From Myxococcales bacterium (GTDB lineage: Bacteria; Myxococcota; Myxococcia; Myxococcales; Anaeromyxobacteraceae): a stretch of 33,044 nt of DNA. The stretch spans positions 1 through 33,044 of the forward strand of contig JAJXVM010000004.1 in assembly GCA_021782135.1 (NCBI GenBank), in the 5' to 3' direction. The number at the start of each line of letters is the position of its first letter. Position 1 is the first letter of the stretch. The notes under the pieces are model-generated. The model was not told the origin of the DNA and did no database searches. It worked only from the letters and a program-made list of their open reading frames with translations. The translations under genes were made by a program, and so were the position numbers. Of the stretch, positions 25,639 through 33,044 are shown piece after piece.

Positions 25639-26406
25639 GTGCTCTTCGACCCCCACCTGCACCTGCGTGGGCTCGGCGCCCGGGACCTCGCCGACCTGGT
25701 CTTCTTCGGCGTGCGCGGCGCGCTCGGCCCCTGCGACGACGGGGTGATGCCGGCGACCGCCGCCGCGGTGCGCGCGGACCTCGAGGCGCAGACGGGCGAG
25801 CGGCTGGGCCGGCTGCGCGCCGCCGGCCTCGCCGGCTACGCCGCGCTGGGCGTCCACCCGCGCCGGATCCCGGCGCGCGGGCTCGAGGCGCTCCTGCACG
25901 ACCTCCCCGACTGGCTCGGGCGCCGCGGGGTGCGGGCCCTGGGCGAGATCGGCCTCGACCAGGGAACGCCGCGCGAGGAGCAGCTGCTGCAGCGCCAGCT
26001 CGAGCTGGCGCGCTCGCTCCGGCTGCCGGTGCTGCTCACCACGCCTTCCCGGGGGCGCGTCCCGCTCACGCGCCGCCTGCTCTCGCTGGTCCGCGAGGCG
26101 GAGCTGCCGCCCGAGCGCGTCCTGGTGGCGCGCGCCGATCCCCGCACGGTGAAGATGATCCGCGGCTGCGGCCACCTCGCCGCGCTGTCGCTCTCGGCGC
26201 GCGAGGGCGCGGTGGACGAGGCGGTCCGGCTGGTCCGCTCGCTCGGCCCCGAGGGGATCGCGCTCGCCTCCGACGCGGGCGGCGGGGGAGGGGACCTGCT
26301 CGCGCTGCCGCGCGCGGCCGACCGGCTGCGCAAGGCCGGCCTCTCCCCGGCGGTGGTGCGGCGGGTCTGCGGCGCCAACGCGCGCCGCTGGCTGGGGCTC
26401 GCCTGA
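25639..26406 (+). CDS. TatD-like metal-dependent hydrolase (divergent)
   Basis: MLFDPHLHLRGLG, AALGVHPRRIP, VRALGEIGLDQGTPREEQLLQRQLELARSLRLPV, GIALASDAGG; typical TatD order of motifs. Confidence 0.75.
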   Translation: MLFDPHLHLRGLGARDLADLVFFGVRGALGPCDDGVMPATAAAVRADLEAQTGERLGRLRAAGLAGYAALGVHPRRIPARGLEALLHDLPDWLGRRGVRALGEIGLDQGTPREEQLLQRQLELARSLRLPVLLTTPSRGRVPLTRRLLSLVREAELPPERVLVARADPRTVKMIRGCGHLAALSLSAREGAVDEAVRLVRSLGPEGIALASDAGGGGGDLLALPRAADRLRKAGLSPAVVRRVCGANARRWLGLA

Positions 26407-26407
26407 T

Positions 26408-27121
26408 TCAGTCCGGCTCGCCGCGATCGTCCCCGGCCGCGGCCTCGCGGGGGCGCTCCCCCGGCGCCGAGCCCGGCTCCGGGTTCGGTTCGCTCGCTCG
26501 CGCGCCGTGCGCCTCGTGGACCACGGCCTGCACGGTGGAGAGCGCCAGCCCGAGCGTGCGCGCGGCCTGGCGCTGGCTGCAGAGCCCCACCGCGAGCGCC
26601 CAGCGCAGGTGGGCCCGCTCCTCCTGCGAGAGGCGGCCGCGCACGCGCCGATGCCCGGGCTCCTGCCGGTGCGCGTTCAGGTCGGCCCACACCTCCTGCT
26701 CGGAGCCCCAGGCCAGGTTCTCCGCCCGGTTGTTGTCCAGATCGCCGTCGATGTGACGGACCTGGCAGGACTCGTCCCAGGGCATGCCGTGAAAGGCGGC
26801 GCAGATGACGCGGGCCAGCGCCAGCGCCATCCGGCGGCCGTCGAGCTCGATGACCACGGTCCGGGAGCGCTGCCGGCGCGCGCCGCCCACCGGGTGCCAC
26901 TCGACGTACTTCCAGCGGCCGAAGCCCTTGTGGCGCAGGCGGGAGTAGATCCGGCCGTCCTCCCCCGCCATGTAGTCGGGGTTCCGGACCATGGGCAAGG
27001 GGGCCAGCCTCACGCCGGCCGCGGTTCGAATCTCCACGCCGTCAACCTTTCCCCGTCCCTCACCCGCCGCGCCGCGGCGATTGCGAATTGCAATATGCAC
27101 ATGAAAGCCGAAGTCCGCCAC
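26408..27121 (-). CDS. HNH endonuclease-like protein with C-terminal HTH (start uncertain; GTG 27121 or a downstream codon)
   Basis: PDYMAGEDGRIYSRLRHKGFGRWKYVEW (NUMOD4-like), SCQVRHIDGDLDNNRAENLAWG (HNH_3-type), SQEERAHLRWALAVGLCSQRQAARTLGLALSTVQAVV (HTH). Confidence 0.8.
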   Translation of the reverse strand: MADFGFHVHIAIRNRRGAAGEGRGKVDGVEIRTAAGVRLAPLPMVRNPDYMAGEDGRIYSRLRHKGFGRWKYVEWHPVGGARRQRSRTVVIELDGRRMALALARVICAAFHGMPWDESCQVRHIDGDLDNNRAENLAWGSEQEVWADLNAHRQEPGHRRVRGRLSQEERAHLRWALAVGLCSQRQAARTLGLALSTVQAVVHEAHGARASEPNPEPGSAPGERPREAAAGDDRGEPD

Positions 27122-27281
27122 CCATTTGGTGGATGTGCATGCAGGTGCGACAATCCCCTCCCGGTGGGCGTTGGGGGCGGCGGATGCTCTCCTGTAGGGG
27201 CCGGCGGGCGGGCGGGCGCGCTCCCGCTTGCATTCAACGACCCGGCGATCGTCGAGGAGGCGTGATCGGGACGCTGGCGCG

Positions 27282-28031
27282 TCATGGTTGCCCGTCCGAT
27301 TCGCCCGACTCGACGGAATCCGGGCCGGACGCCCGCCATCTGGCGCCTGCGCTCGCCGCCGGCGCCGCTGGCAACCCCGCCGCCCGCTTCCGCAAGATCC
27401 CCTGCACCGTGGAGAGCGCCACCCCGAGCACCCGGGCCGCCTGCCGCTGGCTGCAGAGCCCGTTTCCCACCGCCCAGCGCAGGTGGGCCCGCTCGCCCGG
27501 GTTGAGCCGCCGCGCCCTCCGCGGCTCGCCCTCGGGGCCGGCGCGCAGATCGTGCCAGCACCCCCAGGCCAGGTTCTCGGCGCGGTGGTCGTCCTCGTTG
27601 CCGTCGAGGTGGACGACGCAGCTCTCCTCCTCGGGCGACGGCCCGTGAAAGGCGGCGCAGATGAGCCGCGCCAGCGCGACCGAGATCCGCTTGCCCTCGT
27701 GCTCGATGACCACGGTGCGGTTCCGCGGCCGGCGCCGGGAGGCGACCGGGTGCCAGTCCACGTACTTCCAGCGGCCGAAGCCCCGGTGGCGCAGGCGGGT
27801 GTAGATCCTCCCGTCGGCTCCCGCCATGTAGTCGGGGCTCGGGCTCATCGAGATGGGCCTCAGCTCGACGCCAGCCGGCGTCCGGACGACGACCTGGTTC
27901 TCCAAGCGCACCCCCGGGTCGGACGGAGGAAGGGATCGCGGCGAACCGGCTCGCGCCAACTTGGAGCGCCCCGCCGATCCCGCCGTCCGTGAACTCCGCC
28001 TCCCCCGCCGGACCGTCACCCGATTAGCCAA
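27282..28031 (-). CDS. HNH endonuclease-like protein with C-terminal HTH, paralog of the 26408-27121 gene
   Basis: PDYMAGADGRIYTRLRHRGFGRWKYVDWHPV, SCVVHLDGNEDDHRAENLAWG, LNPGERAHLRWAVGNGLCSQRQAARVLGVALSTVQGIL. Confidence 0.8.
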   Translation of the reverse strand: MANRVTVRRGRRSSRTAGSAGRSKLARAGSPRSLPPSDPGVRLENQVVVRTPAGVELRPISMSPSPDYMAGADGRIYTRLRHRGFGRWKYVDWHPVASRRRPRNRTVVIEHEGKRISVALARLICAAFHGPSPEEESCVVHLDGNEDDHRAENLAWGCWHDLRAGPEGEPRRARRLNPGERAHLRWAVGNGLCSQRQAARVLGVALSTVQGILRKRAAGLPAAPAASAGARWRASGPDSVESGESDGQP

Positions 28032-28251
28032 AGGCGTGCCAATCCCATCCTCCGGCGCCGCCGGTCGGCAGGGCGCTCGGGCGCAACCGATTTGTCATGT
28101 GAACACGCGGCGGGGCGCGTTGGAATGCCGTCCCGGGGCGTGCGCGATCCGGTCGCCGGAGCGCACACGATCCGACACCGTCGCATTGGGCAATTCACCC
28201 AATGTCGCGAGATGGCGCAAACTGCGACGCGGCGGCGCGCGACGCGCCGTT

Positions 28252-28704
28252 TCAGCGCTTGCGGGCGGGCCTCGCCCGGCGCCAGTGCCCGGAGCGGCCG
28301 CCCCTCTTCTCGAGCAGCTCCACCGACTCGATCCGCATGCCGCGCTCGTAGCGCTTCAGCATGTCGTAGACCGTGAGGCAGCCGGCGGAGACGGCGGCGA
28401 GCGCCTCCATCTCCACCCCGGTCCGGTCGCGGGTGCGCACGGTGGCCTCGATCACCACGCCGCCGTCCTCCACCCTCGCCTCCACGTCCACCCCGGTCAG
28501 GGCGATGGGGTGACAGAGCGGGACCAGGTCGGGGGTCCGCTTCGCGGCCAGGATCCCGGCGAGCCGGGCGGCGGCGATCACGTCCCCCTTCTCCGACTCG
28601 CCCCGGCGCACGATCCCGGCGGTGGCGTCGGCCATGGAGACCCGGCCGCGGGCGACGGCCACCCGCTCGGTCTTCCTCTTCGCGCCGACGTCGATCATCT
28701 TCAT
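28252..28704 (-). CDS. moaC: cyclic pyranopterin monophosphate synthase
   Basis: MIDVGAKRKTERVAVARGRVSM, KGDVIAAARLAGILAAKRTPDLVPLCHPIALTGVDV, TGVEMEALAAVSAGCLTVYDMLK. Confidence 0.97.
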   Translation of the reverse strand: MKMIDVGAKRKTERVAVARGRVSMADATAGIVRRGESEKGDVIAAARLAGILAAKRTPDLVPLCHPIALTGVDVEARVEDGGVVIEATVRTRDRTGVEMEALAAVSAGCLTVYDMLKRYERGMRIESVELLEKRGGRSGHWRRARPARKR

Positions 28705-28708
28705 GCGG

Positions 28709-29653
28709 TCAGTCCCAGGTCTCGGTCGCGTGCTCGCCGAGCCAGCGCTCCGCGTCGATGGCGGCCACGCAGCCGGAGCCGGCGGCGGAGACCGCCTGGC
28801 GGTAGCTCGGGTCGGCCACGTCGCCGGCCGCGAAGACGCCCGGCACGCTGGTGCGGCTCGAGGGGGAGCGCACCTCGAGGTAGCCGACCTCGTTCATCTC
28901 CAGCTGGCCCCGGAAGATGGCGGTGTTCGGCTCGTGGCCGATCCCCATGAAGAGCCCCTGGACCGCCAGGTCGCGGGTGGCGCCGGTGAGCACGTTCTTG
29001 AGCCGTACCCCGGTGACGCCCTTCCCGTCCCCGAGCACCTCGTCCACCACCGCGTTCCACTCGAAGCCGATCTTGGGGTTGGCGCGGGCCCGGTCGGCCA
29101 TGATCCGGGAGGCCCGCAGCGCGTCGCGCCGGTGGATGATGGTCACCTTGGAGGCGTACTTGGTGAGGAAGGTCGCCTCCTCCACCGCGGTGTCGCCGCC
29201 GCCCACCACCGCCACCTCGGCTCCCCGGAAGAAGAAGCCGTCGCAGGTCGCGCAGGCGCTCACGCCCTTGCCCTGGTACTTCTTCTCCGACGGCAGGCCG
29301 AGCCACTTCGCCGACGCGCCGGTGGCCACGATGACCGCCTCGGCCTCGTAGAGCTGGTCGTCCTGCCAGATCTTGAAGGGCCGGCAGCCGAGCTCGACCC
29401 GGGTCACCTCGCCGAGCACGAAGCGCGTGCCGAACCGCTCCGCCTGCCCCTTCATCTTCTCCATCAGCTCGGGCCCGAGGATCCCCTCCGGGAAGCCGGG
29501 GAAGTTCTCCACGTCGCTGGTGATGGTGAGCTGCCCGCCCGGCTGCATGCCCTCGAACAGCAGCGGCTTCAGGTTGGCGCGCGCCGCGTAGAGCGCGGCG
29601 GTGTAGCCGGCCGGGCCGCTGCCGACGATGACGAGCTTCTCGTGCTGGGCCAT
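28709..29653 (-). CDS. trxB: thioredoxin-disulfide reductase
   Basis: KLVIVGSGPAGYTAALYAARANLKPLLFEG, CATCDGFFFRG redox motif, GGGDTAVEEATFLTKYASKVTIIHRRD, FAAGDVADPSYRQAVSAAGSGCVAAIDAERWL. Confidence 0.96.
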   Translation of the reverse strand: MAQHEKLVIVGSGPAGYTAALYAARANLKPLLFEGMQPGGQLTITSDVENFPGFPEGILGPELMEKMKGQAERFGTRFVLGEVTRVELGCRPFKIWQDDQLYEAEAVIVATGASAKWLGLPSEKKYQGKGVSACATCDGFFFRGAEVAVVGGGDTAVEEATFLTKYASKVTIIHRRDALRASRIMADRARANPKIGFEWNAVVDEVLGDGKGVTGVRLKNVLTGATRDLAVQGLFMGIGHEPNTAIFRGQLEMNEVGYLEVRSPSSRTSVPGVFAAGDVADPSYRQAVSAAGSGCVAAIDAERWLGEHATETWD

Positions 29654-29805
29654 GGAGCTCCCCTGGAGAGAGAGTGGAACGCCGATCCTTAGCGCGCGCC
29701 GGCTCGGCTGTCATCCGGGGAAGTGCTTCCCCCACCCGGCTGTTTCTGGAAGAATCCCCGCCTTCTCTTCGAATCCCGTAAAGGGAGAATCGAGACACGG
29801 ACACA

Positions 29806-30876
29806 ATGCGCGTCATCTTCATCGCCTTCGCCCTCGCCGCGGCCTGCCAGTCGCCCGCCAAGACGCCGCCGGCCGAAGGCGCCACCAAGGCCGCCGCCCA
29901 GCCCTCCAGCCAGCCCGAGCTCGACCCGAAGTCGGCGGTCGCGAAGTGGGACGGGACGACCGTCACCGAGGGTGATCTGGACGACCTCATCAAGGGCGAG
30001 CAGCGCCGGCTCGAGTCCGAGCACCAGGAGCAGCTCTACAAGCTCCGCAAGGCCGGGCTCGACTCGATCGTGAACCGCAAGCTGGTGGAGGAGAAGGCGA
30101 AGGCCGCGGGGCTCGCGCCGGAGGAGCTGCTCCGCAAGGAGCTCGCCTCGCAGATCCAGCCGCCCACCGACGAGGAGATGAAGAAGGTCTACGACCAGGC
30201 CAAGGCCGGCGGCCAGCCGCTCCCCCCGTTCGCGCAGATCAAGCCGGAGATCGAGCGCTACCTGCTCCAGCAGAAGCAGCAGGAGGCGGCCAAGCGCTAC
30301 TACGAGAAGCTGCGCGCGGAGGCCAAGGTGCAGGTCCTGCTCGCGCCGTACAAGCCGGCCCGGGTCGAGGTGGCCGCGGTCGGCCCGAGCCGCGGCCCGC
30401 AGAGCGCTCCGGTCACCATCGTCGAGTTCAGCGACTTCCAGTGCCCGTACTGCGTGAAGGCGGAGCCGACCGTCAAGCAGGTGCTCGCCACCTACGGCGA
30501 CAAGGTCCGGCTCGTCGCCCGCGACTACCCGCTGCCGTTCCACGAGAAGGCGGAGAAGGCCGCCGAGGCCGCCCGCTGCGCCGCCGACCAGGGCAAGTAC
30601 TGGGAGATGCACGACAAGCTCTTCGCCAACCAGCAGGCGCTCGACGTCCCCGGCCTGAAGAAGACCGCCGGCGACCTCAAGCTCGACCAGGCGAAGTTCG
30701 ACAAGTGCCTCGACTCCGGCGAGAAGGCCAAGGAGGTCGCCGAGGACAAGAAGGCGGGCGAGGCGGCGGGCGTCAACGGCACCCCGGCCTTCTTCGTGAA
30801 CGGCATGCTCCTCTCGGGCGCGCTGCCGTTCGACTCCTTCAAGGAGGTCATCGACTCGGAGCTGCAGGGCAAGTAG
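29806..30876 (+). CDS. lipoprotein with SurA-N-like region fused to DsbA/thioredoxin-like domain
   Basis: MRVIFIAFALAAACQSP lipobox; VAKWDGTTVTEGDLDDLI...LDSIVNRKLVEEKAKAAG; VTIVEFSDFQCPYCVKAEPTVKQVLATYGDKVRLVARDYPLPFHEKA...GVNGTPAFFVNG. Confidence 0.88.
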   Translation: MRVIFIAFALAAACQSPAKTPPAEGATKAAAQPSSQPELDPKSAVAKWDGTTVTEGDLDDLIKGEQRRLESEHQEQLYKLRKAGLDSIVNRKLVEEKAKAAGLAPEELLRKELASQIQPPTDEEMKKVYDQAKAGGQPLPPFAQIKPEIERYLLQQKQQEAAKRYYEKLRAEAKVQVLLAPYKPARVEVAAVGPSRGPQSAPVTIVEFSDFQCPYCVKAEPTVKQVLATYGDKVRLVARDYPLPFHEKAEKAAEAARCAADQGKYWEMHDKLFANQQALDVPGLKKTAGDLKLDQAKFDKCLDSGEKAKEVAEDKKAGEAAGVNGTPAFFVNGMLLSGALPFDSFKEVIDSELQGK

Positions 30877-30890
30877 CCCGCGGCTGGCGC

Positions 30891-30930
30891 GGAGGGGGGG
30901 TCGCCGGTTACCTTCTGGCGGCCCCTCTTC
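30891..30930 (+). terminator. probable terminator downstream of the DsbA-like gene (imperfect stem)
   Basis: GAGGGGGGTCGCC-ggttaccttct-GGCGGCCCCTC then TTCC; resembles the terminator at 11774-11808. Confidence 0.5.
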
Positions 30931-30952
30931 CGTAAACCCCTGGAGGACCCTC

Positions 30953-32065
30953 GTGGGCGCCTACGATCACCAGCAGCTCCCCGCCATCGCTCCCCGCCGG
31001 GCCACCCGGCAGGTGCGCGTGGGCAACGTGCCGGTCGGAGGCGGTGCCCCGGTGGCGGTGCAGTCGATGACCACCACCGCGACCGCCGACGCCGCGGCCA
31101 CCCTGGCCCAGGTGCGCGCGCTCGCCGAGGCGGGCGCCGACATCGTGCGGCTGGCGGTCCCGGACCAGGACGCGGCGGCCGCCCTGCCGGCGATCGTGAA
31201 GGGGGCGCCGGTCCCGCTCGTCGCCGACATCCACTTCGACTACCGGCTCGCCCTGGCGGCGCTCGACGCCGGCATGCACTGCATCCGGCTCAACCCCGGC
31301 AACATCGGGTCGGCGGAGCGCGTGCGGGAGGTGGTCAAGGCCGCCTCCGAGCGCAAGGTGCCCATCCGCATCGGCGTGAACGCCGGCTCGCTGGAGGAGG
31401 AGATCGTCCAGAAGCACGGCTGGCCCACCGCCGAGGGGATGGTGGAGAGCGCCGAGCGCCACATCCGCATCCTCGAGGACCTGGGTTACCGCGAGATCAA
31501 GGTCTCGCTCAAGGCGCACGACATCGCCATGACGGTCCAGGCGAACCGGCTCTTCGCGCAGCGGTTCGAGTACCCGCTCCACCTCGGCGTCACCGAGGCG
31601 GGCACGCTCCTCGCCGGCGCGGTGAAGAGCGCCGCCGGGATCGGCATCCTCCTCGCCGACGGCATCGGCGACACCATCCGGGTCTCGCTCGCGGCCGATC
31701 CGGTGGAGGAGGTGAAGGTCGCGCGCATCCTCCTCAAGGCCATGGGGCTCAAGTTCGGCGGCGCCACGCTCACCGCCTGCCCCACCTGCGGCCGCTGCTC
31801 GGTCGGCATGATCCCCATCGCCGAGCGGGTGGAGAGCCGGCTCGGCCACCTCAAGGGCGAGGTGAACGTGGCGGTGATGGGCTGCGAGGTGAACGGTCCG
31901 GGTGAGGCGCGCGCCGCCGACGTGGGCATCGCCTTCGGGCACAACGGCGTGGGGCTCCTCTTCCGGGGCGGCGCCATCGTGAAGCGCATGAAGGTGGAAG
32001 AGCTCGAGGACGCGGTCGTCTCCGAGGCCGAGGCCATCGCGGCCTCGCGCGAGAACAAGGGCTAG
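30953..32065 (+). CDS. ispG: 4-hydroxy-3-methylbut-2-en-1-yl diphosphate synthase (IspG/GcpE)
   Basis: RRATRQVRVGNVPVGGGAPVAVQSMTTTATADAAATLAQ, PLVADIHFDYRLALAALDAG, CPTCGRCSVGMIPIAERVE, VAVMGCEVNGPGEARAADVGIAFG. Confidence 0.96.
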   Translation: MGAYDHQQLPAIAPRRATRQVRVGNVPVGGGAPVAVQSMTTTATADAAATLAQVRALAEAGADIVRLAVPDQDAAAALPAIVKGAPVPLVADIHFDYRLALAALDAGMHCIRLNPGNIGSAERVREVVKAASERKVPIRIGVNAGSLEEEIVQKHGWPTAEGMVESAERHIRILEDLGYREIKVSLKAHDIAMTVQANRLFAQRFEYPLHLGVTEAGTLLAGAVKSAAGIGILLADGIGDTIRVSLAADPVEEVKVARILLKAMGLKFGGATLTACPTCGRCSVGMIPIAERVESRLGHLKGEVNVAVMGCEVNGPGEARAADVGIAFGHNGVGLLFRGGAIVKRMKVEELEDAVVSEAEAIAASRENKG

Positions 32066-32096
32066 CCTTTCGCCGGAGCGCCCGGGCCGGCGTCGA

Positions 32097-33044
32097 TCAC
32101 CTGCCGTCGCGCCCGCGCAGGTCCAGGAACAGGCCGAGGTTTCGCCGGGCCGCGAGGTCGTCGGGCGAGGCCCGCACCGCCGCCCGGAAGGCCGCCTCGG
32201 CCTCGTCGGACCGCCCCGCCCGCTGGCAGGCGATGGCGAGGGCGGTCCAGGCCTGGGCGCTGCCCGGCTCGAGCCGCGCCCCCTCTCGCAGGTCCGCCAC
32301 GGCGGCGTCGAGGCGGCCGGCGCCCTGCTCCGCGAGACCCAGCGCCTGCCAGGCCCGGGCGCGCCCCGGGTCGAGCCGCAGGGCGGTGCGGAGCGCCGCC
32401 TCGGCCTCCTCCAGCCGGCCCATCTCCAGGGCCTGCTCGCCCAGGTTGTACCAGCCGATGGGCTCGTTCGGCCCGCTGCGCGCGGCCTCGCGCAGTTCCG
32501 CCAGCGCCTCCTCCGCCCGCCCCTGGCGCCTCAGCTCGAGCCCGAGCAGCTCGTGGGCGCGCGCGTTCTCCCCGGTGACCGCGAGGGCGTGCCGGAAGAG
32601 CGTTTCCTGATCGATCCAGAGGCCGACCTGCCGCCACGAGATCGACGTGAGCAGCACCAGCGCGCACGCGGCCGCGCCGGCGAGCAGGGGAGCCGCGGCC
32701 GGCCGGCGCGCCGCCAGCGCCCGCCCGCCCCAGGCGGCGATGACGAAGATCCCGATCAGCGGCACGTAGGCGTAGTGGTCGGCCCGCGCCTGCGAGCCGG
32801 CCTGGACGACGCCGCTCATGGGGACGAGCGATCCCGCGAACCAGAGCCAGCCGGTGGTGAACCAGGGGGCCCGGCTCCGCGCCGCCCGGCCGCAGGCGGC
32901 CGCGGTCAGCGCCAGGAGCACGAGCGCGCTCGGCCCCGCGGCCCGCGTGAGCCGGGTGAGCGCGCGGTAGAGCAGGAGCGCGCCCAGGGCGTGCAGCGCC
33001 GCGTTCACGAGGTGGTGCGCGCCCGGGCTCGGCCCGAAGAGCTG
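32097..33044 (-). CDS. TPR-containing polytopic membrane protein, truncated by window end and apparently internally shortened
   Basis: Open minus frame to window edge (QLFGPSPGAHHLVNAALHALGALLLYRALTRL...PWFTTGWLWFAGSLVPMSGVVQAGSQARADHYAYVPLIG) followed by TPRs (GWYNLGEQALEMGRLEEAEAALRTALRLDPG...). Confidence 0.8.
   Translation of the reverse strand, partial: QLFGPSPGAHHLVNAALHALGALLLYRALTRLTRAAGPSALVLLALTAAACGRAARSRAPWFTTGWLWFAGSLVPMSGVVQAGSQARADHYAYVPLIGIFVIAAWGGRALAARRPAAAPLLAGAAACALVLLTSISWRQVGLWIDQETLFRHALAVTGENARAHELLGLELRRQGRAEEALAELREAARSGPNEPIGWYNLGEQALEMGRLEEAEAALRTALRLDPGRARAWQALGLAEQGAGRLDAAVADLREGARLEPGSAQAWTALAIACQRAGRSDEAEAAFRAAVRASPDDLAARRNLGLFLDLRGRDGR

Noticed and set aside
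27015-27040. tRNA-like T-loop GGTTCGAATC (possible integration site)
   Set aside because: Flanking bases do not form a T stem or any cloverleaf; the sequence is coding for the HNH protein N-terminus.

Overview
High-GC window with codon usage and gene content resembling Myxococcota/Deltaproteobacteria such as Anaeromyxobacter (taxonomy is inference). Housekeeping genes flank the window: thpR (partial)-glmS-glmU on the minus strand at the left; moaC, trxB (minus), a SurA/DsbA-like lipoprotein and ispG (plus) at the right. The centre (~8.8-23.3 kb, plus strand) is an accessory cluster that looks like an extracellular-electron-transfer / cytochrome-nanowire locus. In order it has: an NHL beta-propeller; a hexaheme c-type cytochrome very similar to the filament-forming OmcS of Geobacter (10333-11745); a strong terminator; a beta-propeller lipoprotein; an outer-membrane beta-barrel with a discoidin-like insert; two lipoproteins with three CsgG/GNA1162-like modules in total; a SurA/parvulin-type PPIase; a 26-heme cytochrome; a 16-heme cytochrome; and a second NHL protein. 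That is 48 CXXCH motifs in three proteins. Two structured leaders (upstream of the omcS-like gene and of the PPIase) share a GGATGCAA(A)CGT motif. Other points of interest are a tandem pair of diverged HNH-endonuclease-like genes, a TPR membrane protein that appears to lack ~200 internal residues, a G-quadruplex/hairpin element between convergent genes, and several unexplained inverted repeats. No tRNA, rRNA, CRISPR array or IS element was recognised.
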